Positions 26,345 through 35,470 are shown, numbered from the stretch's first letter. The stretch: DNA of 64,000 nucleotides from Bacteroidia bacterium (GCA_030430205.1 JAUIGE010000001.1:186001-250000); one strand, 5' to 3'. Made by a program: numbers and translations. Notes: generated by a model from the letters alone, not told the origin.

Positions 26345-26878
26345 ATGAAAAAAACAATTGCATTGGGATTATTTGTAGGAGCATTGCTCCTTACAAGCTG
26401 GGGCCAGAAGGTAGGCTATGTCAATACAGAGCTTATCATGAATAAGATGGAAGAATATAAAGAAGCTCAAAAAGAAATAGACAGATTCTCTACCGAATGG
26501 CAATCCAAACTTGAGGAGATGTATGCAGAAGTGGAACGACTTTATACCGAGTATACAGCGATAGAAGTACTGCTGGAAGAAGACGATAAAGAAGCCAAGC
26601 AGGCAGAAATATTTGCCAAGGAGCGGGCAGCGAAAGAGTATCGGGAAGATAAGTTTGGGTATAACGGAGCCCTATTCCGCCTGCAGGAGGCCAAGGTACG
26701 CCCGATACAGGACAAAGTCATCAGTGCAGTGAAGACCGTAGCTAAAGCAAAGAAATTTGCCATGGTCTATGACAAGGCTGGCGAAACAACCTGGCTGTAC
26801 ACAGATCCCGCTTATGACCTCAGTGATGCTGTGGTGGATGAGTTGGGTTTGAAGGAAGATGAGAAGAAAAATAATTAG
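26345..26878 (+). CDS. OmpH/Skp family periplasmic chaperone, copy 1
   Basis: Predicted periplasmic holdase that carries unfolded outer-membrane proteins to the Bam complex. The start at 26345 (MKKTIALGLFVGALLLTSWGQ) gives a clean signal peptide and 177 residues; the frame is open 16 codons upstream. The Skp layout is visible: a short beta strand KVGYVNTELIMNKM, a long charged helical hairpin (about 35-120), and a closing strand KFAMVYDKAGETTWLYTDPAYDLSDAVV. It sits right after two bamA genes, with two further family members behind it. Confidence 0.93.
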   Translation: MKKTIALGLFVGALLLTSWGQKVGYVNTELIMNKMEEYKEAQKEIDRFSTEWQSKLEEMYAEVERLYTEYTAIEVLLEEDDKEAKQAEIFAKERAAKEYREDKFGYNGALFRLQEAKVRPIQDKVISAVKTVAKAKKFAMVYDKAGETTWLYTDPAYDLSDAVVDELGLKEDEKKNN

Positions 26879-26901
26879 AAAAACCGTTCGTTCGTTTTTC
26901 T

Positions 26902-26909
26902 TAACTTTG
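26902..26909 (+). promoter_or_regulatory. Candidate -7 box before OmpH copy 2
   Basis: TAACTTTG matches TAnnTTTG exactly, 36 nt before the start codon of the second OmpH gene. No convincing -33 TTG is visible. Confidence 0.35.
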
Positions 26910-26944
26910 CAATCCAAATTTTTTTTTAATACAAATACGCAGAC

Positions 26945-27502
26945 ATGAATTGGAAAACACTGTTGTTGGGATGTTTGCTGGGCATGGGCCTGCTTATCGG
27001 ATCATTTGCTCAGACAGGCGACAAAATTGGTTATGCCAATTTTGAGCTGATTCTGAGTTATATGCCAGAGGCAGAGACGATAGGCAAAAATGTTCAGGCT
27101 TTTTCTAATGAAAAAGCAAAATACCTCAAGGTAAAAGAAGATTACGCGAAGATAAAGATGCAGGAATACCAGCAGCGCGCACAGAGCGGCGCCACTGAAA
27201 CCGACTTGCAACCCCTTGTCCAGGAGCTTCAAAAACTTGATCAGGAGATCAAGAACTATGCAGCACAGGCTGAGCAAGAGCTTTATTTGAAGCGCCAAAG
27301 AGAACTGGAACCGGCATTGAACCGTCTTCAGGCGGCAATCAAAAAAGTGGCCGATGAAGGCAACTATAATTTTGTGTTGAATTCTACCGACTCTCAGGCA
27401 CGGTCTATCCTTGTGCATGGACCGGATGAGGCCAACCTGAACCTGGCTATTCTCAAGGAATTGGGAGTAGAAGTCAATGAGGATGATTCCTCCAATAAAT
27501 AA
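26945..27502 (+). CDS. OmpH/Skp family periplasmic chaperone, copy 2
   Basis: 185 residues with signal peptide (MNWKTLLLGCLLGMGLLIGSFAQ), opening strand KIGYANFELILSYMPEAE, a helical hairpin of about 90 residues rich in Lys/Glu/Gln, and closing strand YNFVLNSTDSQARSILVHGP. It is closer to copy 3 than to copy 1: both have the opening KIGYAN, a Met-Pro-Glu turn, and the same end pattern (Gly-Pro then a Leu-rich helix). Spaced 66 bp after copy 1 and 32 bp before copy 3. Confidence 0.93.
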   Translation: MNWKTLLLGCLLGMGLLIGSFAQTGDKIGYANFELILSYMPEAETIGKNVQAFSNEKAKYLKVKEDYAKIKMQEYQQRAQSGATETDLQPLVQELQKLDQEIKNYAAQAEQELYLKRQRELEPALNRLQAAIKKVADEGNYNFVLNSTDSQARSILVHGPDEANLNLAILKELGVEVNEDDSSNK

Positions 27503-27534
27503 CCCTTACACATAAAGACTCAATTACGCATATA

Positions 27535-28104
27535 ATGAAAATCAAAAACATATTCGTTTTCGCCGCTCTGCTCGTTGGTTTGTCCTTTTCGCTTCAGGCG
27601 CAAATCAAAATCGGCTACGCCAATATCGACTACATCCTGGCCAAAATGCCAGAAACACAGTCTATGCAGTCAAATCTGCAAACCTATGAGAAACAACTGA
27701 CCTCTTTTCTGGAAAAAAAGGAGACTTATTACCGCCAGAAGCTTCAGGAGTTGAGCCAATGGGCACAAACTCAGGGCATCACTTCTCAGGAAGATCCTCG
27801 CCTGGCTACCAAAGCAGAGGAGTTAGGCCTGAAAAAACTGGCTGAAGAGCTGCAAAAAGAAGCAGCTGCCGCCGAAGACAAACTTGCCAAAAGGCAGGTT
27901 GACCTGATGACGCCCATCACAGAGAAACTGGAGGCAAAAATCAAGGAAGTAGCCAAAGCTCAAGGTTATGACTATATCCTGAATCAGACGGATAGTGGCG
28001 GCGTCTCTATCGTGCTTTACGGCCCAGAGGACCGCAACCTGACCAAAGCTATCATGACAGCTTTGAATATCCCGATTCCAGCGGAGTTGCAGGATGGAAA
28101 ATAA
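27535..28104 (+). CDS. OmpH/Skp family periplasmic chaperone, copy 3
   Basis: 189 residues with signal peptide (MKIKNIFVFAALLVGLSFSLQA), strand KIGYANIDYILAKMPETQ, a long helical hairpin (about 40-125), and closing strand YDYILNQTDSGGVSIVLYGPEDRNL. Forms an array with copies 1 and 2; many Bacteroidota have two OmpH genes at this place, so three is one more than usual. A terminator separates it from murI. Confidence 0.93.
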   Translation: MKIKNIFVFAALLVGLSFSLQAQIKIGYANIDYILAKMPETQSMQSNLQTYEKQLTSFLEKKETYYRQKLQELSQWAQTQGITSQEDPRLATKAEELGLKKLAEELQKEAAAAEDKLAKRQVDLMTPITEKLEAKIKEVAKAQGYDYILNQTDSGGVSIVLYGPEDRNLTKAIMTALNIPIPAELQDGK

Positions 28105-28105
28105 T

Positions 28106-28140
28106 TTGCAGATGTGCTGAATGGCATATTTGCAGATGAG
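28106..28140. repeat. TTTGCAGATGAG-type degenerate repeat
   Basis: TTTGCAGATGTG and TTTGCAGATGAG units follow the stop codon of OmpH copy 3, like those behind bamA and before the UvrD gene. Confidence 0.5.
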
Positions 28141-28154
28141 ATGAAAAAAATTGT

Positions 28155-28208
28155 TGCCGCAATTACTGGGATGCATGTTGAATGCTAGCTGTAATTGCGG
28201 CTTTTTTT
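28155..28208 (+). terminator. Terminator before murI
   Basis: Stem GCCGCAATTAC (28156-28166) / GTAATTGCGGC (28191-28201), 24-nt loop, then seven T residues. The T-run ends one base before the murI start codon (28209), so murI must use read-through or a start inside this hairpin. Confidence 0.85.
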
Positions 28209-29021
28209 ATGAATAAAAATTTACCTATTGGAGTATTTGACTCAGGCCTGGGCGGCCTGACGATCGTCAAAGCCCTGCAAAGGGCTTTACCGAAGGAGTC
28301 GCTTGTCTATTTTGGCGATACCGCCCACCTCCCCTACGGCGATAAATCGCCGGAACTTGTCAAGGGATACTCCCTTGAGATTGCCCGCTTTCTGCTCTCA
28401 CAGCCTGTCAAGGCCATTATCATTGCCTGCAACACGGCTTCAGCCGTGGCTTACCAGACTGTACAAAATTTTGCCGGTCAGATTCCGGTTTTTGATGTTA
28501 TCCGCCCTGCGGTACGGGAATTGCTAAGCCATACGAGCAATGGAAATGTCGGGGTAATCGCAACGAAAACCACCATCCATTCGGGTGTATATGGCAGGCA
28601 ATTGATGGCTGCCAGAGCAGATATAAGGGTCACCGAAAAGGCTACGCCTTTGCTTGTCCCGATGATAGAAGAAGGTTGGTTGCACAACCGCGTCAGCCAG
28701 GATGTGATAGATGCTTATATGTCTGACACCGGTTTTCGGGGGATCGATGCCTTGATTTTGGGCTGCACTCATTATCCGCTGATCAAGGGGCAAATTGAAG
28801 CGTATTTTCGTCAAAATGCTCAGCACAATGTGCATGTGGTGGATTCTTCTGAAGCCGTAGCAGGCTATGTACGAGAAGCTTTGGCTCAGTCTTCTCTGCT
28901 CCATGAAGGAAATACAGCAGCTTCACATCGGTACTTTTTGTCCGATTACACCGTTCACTTCCAGGAAGCCGCTAAACTCTTTCTGAATCAGGAAATTGTT
29001 TTTGAAAAGAAAGAGTTATAG
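28209..29021 (+). CDS. murI: Glutamate racemase
   Basis: Makes D-glutamate for peptidoglycan. The start at 28209 (MNKNLPIGVFDSGLGGLT) gives 270 residues; an upstream ATG at 28182 lies inside the terminator hairpin. The two catalytic cysteines are in IIACNTASAVAY and LILGCTHYPLI, and the glycine-rich FDSGLGGLTIVKAL and YFGDTAHLPYG motifs are intact. Its place behind bamA-ompH is conserved in the phylum. Confidence 0.97.
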   Translation: MNKNLPIGVFDSGLGGLTIVKALQRALPKESLVYFGDTAHLPYGDKSPELVKGYSLEIARFLLSQPVKAIIIACNTASAVAYQTVQNFAGQIPVFDVIRPAVRELLSHTSNGNVGVIATKTTIHSGVYGRQLMAARADIRVTEKATPLLVPMIEEGWLHNRVSQDVIDAYMSDTGFRGIDALILGCTHYPLIKGQIEAYFRQNAQHNVHVVDSSEAVAGYVREALAQSSLLHEGNTAASHRYFLSDYTVHFQEAAKLFLNQEIVFEKKEL

Positions 29022-29041
29022 GCTATCTAAAATTTCGTAAT

Positions 29042-29049
29042 TACTTTTG
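29042..29049 (+). promoter_or_regulatory. -7-like box immediately before the barrel-protein gene
   Basis: TACTTTTG fits TAnnTTTG and ends 7 nt before the ATG at 29057, so transcription would begin at or next to the start codon. No matching -33 is clear. Confidence 0.3.
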
Positions 29050-29056
29050 TTTTATT

Positions 29057-29932
29057 ATGATGAAACATATTCTCTTTGTCCTCGCATTTTCCCTGATTAG
29101 CTTTCACCTACAAGCCCAGTATGGCTATTATGGAGTAGAAAAAAATACTGCCAGCATGTGGAGCCTGGGTGTGAAAGCAGGAAGTCCCATCGTTTTGGGA
29201 GATGTAGATTATACCCTGGGTGGGGGCTATGAGGTGGGACTTTATGTACAAAAAAAGGTGACCAAAGTAATTGATTTCCGATTCTCTTTGGACAAAGGTA
29301 TCGCAAGCGGAATGAACGCTTTCCCCTCCTCTGGTATTCGCAACAATACTGCGCTAAACGGTGAAAGAGGCGCTGTTTTTCAGCCTGTTATTGCCTATGA
29401 CACCCTGGAAGATCGCTTTTTTCACAATTACAAAACCGATTATTACAACGCTACCCTTTTCCTCAAAATCAACTTAAACCGCATTTTTGCCCCTTATGCT
29501 GACAGCTGGGACATTTATGTTGCTGGAGGAATCGGTTCATTATTATATGCCAGTTGGATAGATGCCGCAGATCATCAGAACAATATCTATGACTTCTCAC
29601 AGATCACCATTAGTGATCCCATCGATACAGAGGACATCCGTCTTCAACTGGATGCCATGCGCGATGGAACCTATGAGACCATTGCTGAGGCGGACTTCTC
29701 GCGTGCGGGTTTAGGAAATTACCATGTCCTAACGACGGCATATACCGCCGCTGCCGGTTTTCGGTTTCAGATCAGCGAACGATCTTCTCTCGGCCTGGAA
29801 GCGCGCTATATCTATACCACAGAAGACCTGCTTGATGGCCAGCAATGGGACAAAAACAGCCAACTCACTACCGATGTAGATGCATTGGTTAGTGGAAGCG
29901 TCAGCTTTGACGTGATGCTGGGAAAGAGATAG
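29057..29932 (+). CDS. Predicted outer membrane beta-barrel protein
   Basis: 291 residues with signal peptide (MMKHILFVLAFSLISFHLQAQ). The rest alternates hydrophobic and polar residues with many Gly, Tyr and Phe, as in small outer-membrane barrels of the OmpA N-terminal or PorT/PorG kind: WSLGVKAGSPIVLGDVDYTL, YEVGLYVQKKVTKVIDFRFS and near the end SSLGLEARYIYTTEDLLDG. No peptidoglycan-binding OmpA domain is attached. Its neighbours (murI, bamA) fit an envelope role, but a specific function cannot be given. Confidence 0.75.
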   Translation: MMKHILFVLAFSLISFHLQAQYGYYGVEKNTASMWSLGVKAGSPIVLGDVDYTLGGGYEVGLYVQKKVTKVIDFRFSLDKGIASGMNAFPSSGIRNNTALNGERGAVFQPVIAYDTLEDRFFHNYKTDYYNATLFLKINLNRIFAPYADSWDIYVAGGIGSLLYASWIDAADHQNNIYDFSQITISDPIDTEDIRLQLDAMRDGTYETIAEADFSRAGLGNYHVLTTAYTAAAGFRFQISERSSLGLEARYIYTTEDLLDGQQWDKNSQLTTDVDALVSGSVSFDVMLGKR

Positions 29933-29940
29933 GCTGCAGC

Positions 29941-30408
29941 CTAATCTGTCAGGTAAAGCTGGACCACATAGTAGCCTCCGGCCTGATCCCGGGCGATACC
30001 GATGCCCGAATACTTAAAATTTCCTTTCAGATTTTTGTGATGACCCGGGCTATCTATCCAGGCTTGTAAGCTTTGCTCGGCCAAATTGGCACCAGATGAA
30101 GTATAAAACAGGTTTTCTGCCGCTTCATAAGACCGCATATTATATCTTTTTTGCATTTGCCTGACCCGATCATTGAAGCCATCATGCGAAAAACCTTTGC
30201 GGTGAGAGGCCATATCTTCAGCATGTACCTGCGCAATATCACATAAGCCCTGAAGCAAACGCATATCGCCCAGCTTCAATTCTGTGCGATAGTTATTCAC
30301 CAGGCGATGCAAATTCATTAGTTGTTGTTTTTCAAAACTATCTTGCGCAGAAACGCTTTGCATTTGAAAAAGAAGCAAGGGGAGAAAAAGCAGAAAAAAT
30401 CTATTCAT
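29941..30408 (-). CDS. CAP domain-containing (SCP/PR-1-like) exported protein
   Basis: 155 residues: signal peptide (MNRFFLLFLPLLLFQMQSVSAQ) followed by a single CAP domain. The family signatures are HRLVNNYRTELKLGDM, AQVHAEDMASHRKGFSHDGF with the conserved histidine, AAENLFYTSSG, and WIDSPGHHKNLKGNFKYSGIG with the second histidine. Bacterial CAP proteins are secreted and of varied or unknown function. It is convergent with the barrel gene (8 bp gap) and divergent from the TonB-dependent receptor. Confidence 0.92.
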   Translation of the reverse strand: MNRFFLLFLPLLLFQMQSVSAQDSFEKQQLMNLHRLVNNYRTELKLGDMRLLQGLCDIAQVHAEDMASHRKGFSHDGFNDRVRQMQKRYNMRSYEAAENLFYTSSGANLAEQSLQAWIDSPGHHKNLKGNFKYSGIGIARDQAGGYYVVQLYLTD

Positions 30409-30463
30409 ACAGAAAATACTTTTCAGGGCAACAACTGTCAGAAGTTCCTATTTATTTTGTAAG

Positions 30464-32386
30464 ATGTGCAAAATGGGCAGAAAATATGCTATCAGTTTAT
30501 GTGGGATTTTGATGCCTTTTATGCTAAAAGCGCAAACCGTCGGGGACACCTTGTCCTTTGATCTGCAAAAGGCCGTTGAGATCAACGCGCACTTCCAGCA
30601 GCGCTACCGCGCTGAAGCTGACTACAGCCAATTTCAGCGAGATTCGCTGGGTACTTTTGAGGCCATCGGCCTCACGGCCGATGCGGTACTGGCCCAGGCC
30701 GAGGGCCTCTATGTGCGCAACTACGGCGGCCACGGCGGCATCAAGACTATCAGCGTGCGCGGCTTTGCCAGCCAGCAAACCCAGCTCAGCATCAATGGCG
30801 TACCTTACCGCCAGGGCCAAAGCAACATCATCAATTTTGGCAACTTCCAGGCAGGCGCTTTCAGCGATATGCAGCTATACCGCTCCGGCGGAGGCCTGGG
30901 CGCGAATCCACTTGGTGGCCAGATCAATTTCGGGCTAAATCCACAAAAATCCGGCATTCTGCTCCACATGGGCATCGGCTCCTTTGGAGAAGAAGCAGCC
31001 GGAATCCAATCCACCTTAAAGCGAAACCATACAAGCCTGCAAGTGGGCTTACAGCATATCGGAGCTCAGGATGCCTATCCATTTGAGTTGAATGGCGAAA
31101 GCGGCACGCGCGAACATGCAGACTTTCAAAACCAGCAATACCAGTTTTTTTTACAACAAAAACTGCGCAAAGGCATGTCGCTCAGCTATCTGGCGATGGC
31201 CTATCAGCTGGCCCAGCAAGTGCCGGGCCCCGTCCTGACCGGCAGGCCGGTCAATAAAGAGGGCGAGTTGGCAGAGAGCGATCTCTTTCACTACCTGCGC
31301 TGGCAATACCAGCAATCCCTCCGGGAAGGAAAATTTCCCATCCGATGGGAAAGCACCTTGAGCCATCATTTCAATCAATTGGATTATGAAATTTCCAGCC
31401 AGAATCAGCTTTATGAGCTGCATGATGGCATGTGGTCTGTCCAGGCGGAGCAAGTCCGCATACGTCATCGCTTCCTGGCGACAGGGCAATACGAATACGC
31501 CCGCCTGGCGGGCAATAACCTGGCAATAGCCTTCCGGCCTGTGGAGCAGGTGAGCCGGGGCCAGGCCAACCTGGGCTTGCAGCATCAATGGCATCGCCCC
31601 TGGGGCGATCAGGGCCGTCGCCTTGCGACGGGGAGCACGCTGCGCCTCAACTTTCTGCAAGCCTATGGCTTGCTGCCCAACGCCGCCTTCCAGCTCAATA
31701 TGCGCTGGAGAGAAGGGAAAGAATCTTTCTTTCACCTACACTATGGCCACCGGATCCCTTCATTCAATGAGCTCTATTATTTCGGCTATGGCAATGCCGA
31801 CCTGAAGCCGGAAAGGGTCTTCAGCGGTGACCTGGGGTTTTTGTGGCGCTTTCGCTTAGGTATTCCTTTTTCCCTAAAAATCAGCTCTTTTCTCAACCAA
31901 ACCCGCGACAAAATCATTTCTATTCCTATAAACCCTGCGCGATGGAGCACGCTCTCGATAGGACGGGCACAGGCTTATGGCCTTGAAGTGGCGATAGAGG
32001 CGAAATGGAAGGATTGGCTGAACGCTTATTTTCATTATACTTTGCAGCAGGCGCAGGACCTGACCCGCCCAGAGCGGCCTTTTTTGCCCTATACGCCCCC
32101 CGAACTCATGAACTACGGCCTGGGGCTCAAGCGGGCAAACTGGCAGATGAAATTGCAAGGCAATTATTCCTCCTGGCGATTTGCCCTGCTGCAAAATGGG
32201 AGGCAAAGCTATTTGCCACCTTATCAATTGCTCAACTTTTCGCTGGCTTATCTTTTGAGTTGGAATAAGTTGCATGTGCAGATATATGGAGAAATTGAGA
32301 ACCTCGCCGATGAGCGATATGTGGTCATTCAATCTTATCCGATGCCGCCGAGGAGTTTTAGGATGGGGTTGAGGTTGAAATATTAA
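30464..32386 (+). CDS. TonB-dependent outer membrane receptor
   Basis: 640-residue receptor with signal peptide (the nearby ATG at 30473 is an equally possible start). A plug domain at about 60-165 contains VLAQAEGLYVRNYGGHGGIKT, the SVRGFASQQTQLSINGVPY motif and GGGLGANPLGGQINF; a 22-strand barrel follows, with FNELYYFGYGNADLKPE near residue 430 and the C-terminal ENLADERYVVIQSYPMPPR. It lacks the N-terminal carboxypeptidase-like domain found in SusC-type receptors, so it is of the siderophore/vitamin class. No SusD or periplasmic binding protein is adjacent; the substrate is unknown. Noticeably G+C-rich and Gln-rich compared with neighbours. Confidence 0.93.
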   Translation: MCKMGRKYAISLCGILMPFMLKAQTVGDTLSFDLQKAVEINAHFQQRYRAEADYSQFQRDSLGTFEAIGLTADAVLAQAEGLYVRNYGGHGGIKTISVRGFASQQTQLSINGVPYRQGQSNIINFGNFQAGAFSDMQLYRSGGGLGANPLGGQINFGLNPQKSGILLHMGIGSFGEEAAGIQSTLKRNHTSLQVGLQHIGAQDAYPFELNGESGTREHADFQNQQYQFFLQQKLRKGMSLSYLAMAYQLAQQVPGPVLTGRPVNKEGELAESDLFHYLRWQYQQSLREGKFPIRWESTLSHHFNQLDYEISSQNQLYELHDGMWSVQAEQVRIRHRFLATGQYEYARLAGNNLAIAFRPVEQVSRGQANLGLQHQWHRPWGDQGRRLATGSTLRLNFLQAYGLLPNAAFQLNMRWREGKESFFHLHYGHRIPSFNELYYFGYGNADLKPERVFSGDLGFLWRFRLGIPFSLKISSFLNQTRDKIISIPINPARWSTLSIGRAQAYGLEVAIEAKWKDWLNAYFHYTLQQAQDLTRPERPFLPYTPPELMNYGLGLKRANWQMKLQGNYSSWRFALLQNGRQSYLPPYQLLNFSLAYLLSWNKLHVQIYGEIENLADERYVVIQSYPMPPRSFRMGLRLKY

Positions 32387-32498
32387 GGAAAGAATTTGAC
32401 GCAGATGAGCGCAGGTCATTATGATTTTTTATGTTCGAGCAGTGTCAATCATAATTATCATAAAAAATCTGCGTCCACTCTTAACATAAAGCAAGCAC

Positions 32499-33209
32499 AT
32501 GTCATTTTTAAAAGCTGGTTGGCGCAAGCTCGCCCTCGCCAATTACGAAGTAGAACCGGAACTCCTGGCGCCTCTGGTGCCTTACCAAACAGAATTGGAT
32601 AGCTGGCAAGGCCGGTATTATGTCAGCCTGGTAGGCTTTCTCTTTGTTGATACGCGGCTGTTGGGCGGTGTGAAAGTGCCTTTTCACGTAAACTTTGAAG
32701 AAGTAAATCTTCGCTTTTATGTGCGCTATAAAGAAGATGGCGAATGGAAACGCGGGGTGGTCTTTGTGAAAGAAATCGTACCGAAATGGGCCATCACCGC
32801 CGTGGCGAATACACTCTACAGAGAGCACTATGCCACCCGAAAAATGCGCCATCTGTGGCGGGAAGATGAAGCAGAGCGCTATGTTAGCTATGGCTGGCGG
32901 GAAAAAGGGCAATGGCAGCATTTTGGGGTAAAAGCGGCTCTGACCAGTCAGCAGATTGCTGTGGGCAGTGAAGCAGAGTTTATTACGGAACATTATTGGG
33001 GATATACCCAAATCCACCCTCAAAAGACTTTTGAATACCAGGTCACCCATCCGCGATGGGAGGTTTATCCGGTTCATGCCCATGAAATCGATGTCGATTT
33101 TGGACTTGTATATGGCGAGCGGTTCAGCTTGCTGAACGAGATGGAGCCGACATCCGTGATGTTGGCGGAGGGATCGGAGATTACTGTTGAGGGGCGGCGG
33201 CGGGTTTGA
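32499..33209 (+). CDS. DUF2071 (YqjF-like) family protein
   Basis: 236-residue cytoplasmic protein. The family pattern is visible: FLKAGWRKLALANYEVEPELL at the N-terminus, then WQGRYYVSLVGFLFVDTRLLG, VNLRFYVRY, GVVFVKEIVPK and FITEHYWGYTQ. Function is not established for the family; some members sit with oxidoreductases. It ends 2 bp before the convergent UvrD helicase gene. Confidence 0.88.
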   Translation: MSFLKAGWRKLALANYEVEPELLAPLVPYQTELDSWQGRYYVSLVGFLFVDTRLLGGVKVPFHVNFEEVNLRFYVRYKEDGEWKRGVVFVKEIVPKWAITAVANTLYREHYATRKMRHLWREDEAERYVSYGWREKGQWQHFGVKAALTSQQIAVGSEAEFITEHYWGYTQIHPQKTFEYQVTHPRWEVYPVHAHEIDVDFGLVYGERFSLLNEMEPTSVMLAEGSEITVEGRRRV

Positions 33210-33211
33210 GC

Positions 33212-35458
33212 CTAGCCCAAAATCATCAATTTCGCATATTTCAACAACAAATTTTTCTTGCCACTTCCCTGAAAGAAGACGGTCGCTTTCTGCTGGCCTC
33301 CTACCATTTCCATGGAGATGACTTTTCCCACGCCGAATTTGGGGTGGCGAACCGTCATGCCGGTGGTGATTTTTTCAGGATCACTGGCGACAAAGTCGTC
33401 CGGCAGGGCCGTGGGAGCAGAAGAGGGAGCAAGTGGGCGGGGACGGGAAGTTTCTGCGAGGGGCCGAAGGTTTGCGGGTTTGCGGCGCGCATTGGGCTCC
33501 AGCGGATGCCTGGCGACGGGCTTGCGGCTGGGCACATGCATGTATTTTGCGTCTACTTCATCCACAAAGCGGCTGGGCTCATTGTATTGGATCTGGCCGT
33601 AGCGGTAGCGCGATTTCGCACAGGAAAGCGTCAGGCTTTCTTCTGCCCGGGTGATCGCCACATAGAAGAGCCTGCGCTCTTCTTCGAGCTCCAGGCGGGT
33701 TTCCGCCATGCTACTCGGGAAGATGCCTTCCTCCATGCCTACCACAAAGACCGACCGAAACTCCAGCCCTTTGGCGGAGTGGATCGTCATCAGGTTGACG
33801 ACATTGTCGTCATCAAGATTTTTATCTGCGTCAGTGAAAAGCGATATTTCTGCCAGAAAATGCTCCAGTTTGTCCTGGTTGACATGGTCTGGGTTTTCTG
33901 TAAATTCCTTGGCGGCATTGAGCAATTCCTGCACGTTTTCCCAGCGGGAAAGGTCCTCCGGCACTTCTGAGTTGTGCAAACTCTTGAGCATGCCCGACTC
34001 TTTGGCGATAAAATTCGCCGCTTCATAGGCGTCGCCATTTTTGGCTTCGACAGCGAAGCGCTCAATCATGCTGGCGAAATCTTTGACCACCGTGACCACG
34101 CGCCCGCCCATCCCGATGCGGTCTATGTTGCAAAAGACATCCCAAAGGGAAAGGTTCTTTTCATCGGCAAAAACGACCATTTTATTCAAAGAGGTTTTGC
34201 CCACGCCCCTTTTGGGATAGTTGATGACGCGCAGAAGTGCCTGCTCATCCACCGGATTGATGGCCAGGCGCAGGTAAGCGACGATGTCTTTGATTTCTTT
34301 TCGCTGGTAAAAGGAAAGACCGCCATAGATCCGGTAGGGAATATTGGCGCGCCGCAAGGCGTCCTCTATCGCGCGCGATTGCGCGTTGGTGCGGTAGAGT
34401 ATCCCGAAATCACGGTTGTGATAGGTCTTCATCTGCCGCTGCTCGCGGATGGAGTTGGTCACCAACTGTGCCTCCTCATGCTCGCTGCTTGCGATGAGCA
34501 GCTGGATCAGGTCGCCGCTTTCATTTTGCGTAAAAACCGTTTTCTTGATCTGGTCTTTGTTCTTCGCAATGATGCCATTGGCGGCATCTACTATATTTTT
34601 GGTGGAGCGATAGTTTTGCTCCAGCTTCACTTCCCGCGCTTCGGGATAGTCTTTTTTGAAATTGAGGATATTCTGAATATTCGCGCCGCGAAAAGCATAG
34701 ATAGACTGGGCATCATCGCCCACCACACAGATATTTTCATGGGCTGCCGCCAGCATTTTGCACAGCATATACTGCACATGGTTGGTATCCTGGTACTCAT
34801 CAACCATGATGAAGCGAAAGCGGTTTTGGTATTTCGCCAAAATATCCGGCTGCTCATGAAAGAGAAAAAGGGGCTTCATCAACAAATCCCCAAAATCCAT
34901 CGCATTGGCCTTTTTAAGGCGCTTTTCATATAACTCATAGATGAGCGCAGCCTTTTCGTCAAAGTCCGTTTTGACAAATTCTTTGAATTTGGCGGGCAGG
35001 ATCAGGCGGGTTTTATTGGAGGAAATCAGGTTGGCGATAACGCGCGGCTTGTACAGCTTGTCGTCAAGATTTTGCTCTTTGAGCAATATTTTGATGAGGG
35101 AGACGGAGTCGTCGCTGTCGTAGATGGTAAAATTGCGGGTGTAACCCATGCGCTCAGCTTCCGTGCGCAGCACGCGCGCAAAAATCGAGTGAAAAGTCCC
35201 CATCACTATCCCTTTGGCCTCCGGCCCCACAAGCTTGTAGATACGATCTTTCATCTCGCGTGCGGCCTTATTGGTAAAGGTCAACGCAAGCAACTCCTGG
35301 GGGTCCGCCAGACCCTGGGAGATCGTAAAAGCCAGGCGATATGTCAGCACCCGCGTTTTGCCGGAGCCTGCTCCAGCAATCACCATCATAGGGCCTTCGG
35401 CATTGACGACGGCTTCTAATTGGCTTTCATTCAGTTCTTTTAAAAATTCTATTTCCAC
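33212..35458 (-). CDS. ATP-dependent DNA helicase of the UvrD/PcrA type
   Basis: Superfamily 1 3'-5' helicase for repair and replication restart, 748 residues. Walker A is AGAGSGKT at 28-35, motif Ia TFTNKAAREMKDR, motif II VDEYQDTNHVQY, motif III GDDAQSIYAFRGA, motif IV EQNYRSTKNI, motif V LMTIHSAKGLEF and motif VI YVAITRAEESL. The C-terminus (about 690-748) forms a Tudor-like module, VRHPKFGVGKVISM, as in PcrA, which binds RNA polymerase in other bacteria. PcrA and UvrD cannot be told apart from this alone. A TAnnTTTG box directly abuts the start codon. Confidence 0.96.
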   Translation of the reverse strand: MEIEFLKELNESQLEAVVNAEGPMMVIAGAGSGKTRVLTYRLAFTISQGLADPQELLALTFTNKAAREMKDRIYKLVGPEAKGIVMGTFHSIFARVLRTEAERMGYTRNFTIYDSDDSVSLIKILLKEQNLDDKLYKPRVIANLISSNKTRLILPAKFKEFVKTDFDEKAALIYELYEKRLKKANAMDFGDLLMKPLFLFHEQPDILAKYQNRFRFIMVDEYQDTNHVQYMLCKMLAAAHENICVVGDDAQSIYAFRGANIQNILNFKKDYPEAREVKLEQNYRSTKNIVDAANGIIAKNKDQIKKTVFTQNESGDLIQLLIASSEHEEAQLVTNSIREQRQMKTYHNRDFGILYRTNAQSRAIEDALRRANIPYRIYGGLSFYQRKEIKDIVAYLRLAINPVDEQALLRVINYPKRGVGKTSLNKMVVFADEKNLSLWDVFCNIDRIGMGGRVVTVVKDFASMIERFAVEAKNGDAYEAANFIAKESGMLKSLHNSEVPEDLSRWENVQELLNAAKEFTENPDHVNQDKLEHFLAEISLFTDADKNLDDDNVVNLMTIHSAKGLEFRSVFVVGMEEGIFPSSMAETRLELEEERRLFYVAITRAEESLTLSCAKSRYRYGQIQYNEPSRFVDEVDAKYMHVPSRKPVARHPLEPNARRKPANLRPLAETSRPRPLAPSSAPTALPDDFVASDPEKITTGMTVRHPKFGVGKVISMEMVGGQQKATVFFQGSGKKNLLLKYAKLMILG

Positions 35459-35462
35459 ATGG

Positions 35463-35470
35463 CAAAAGTA
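35463..35470 (-). promoter_or_regulatory. -7-like box abutting the UvrD start codon
   Basis: TACTTTTG on the minus strand ends 4 nt before the start codon (35456-35458). If used, the message would be leaderless or begin just inside the gene. Confidence 0.3.

Noticed and set aside
33206-34933. Plus-strand frames of 254 and 319 codons inside the UvrD gene
   Set aside because: Antisense shadows of a gene with all SF1 helicase motifs in order on the minus strand.
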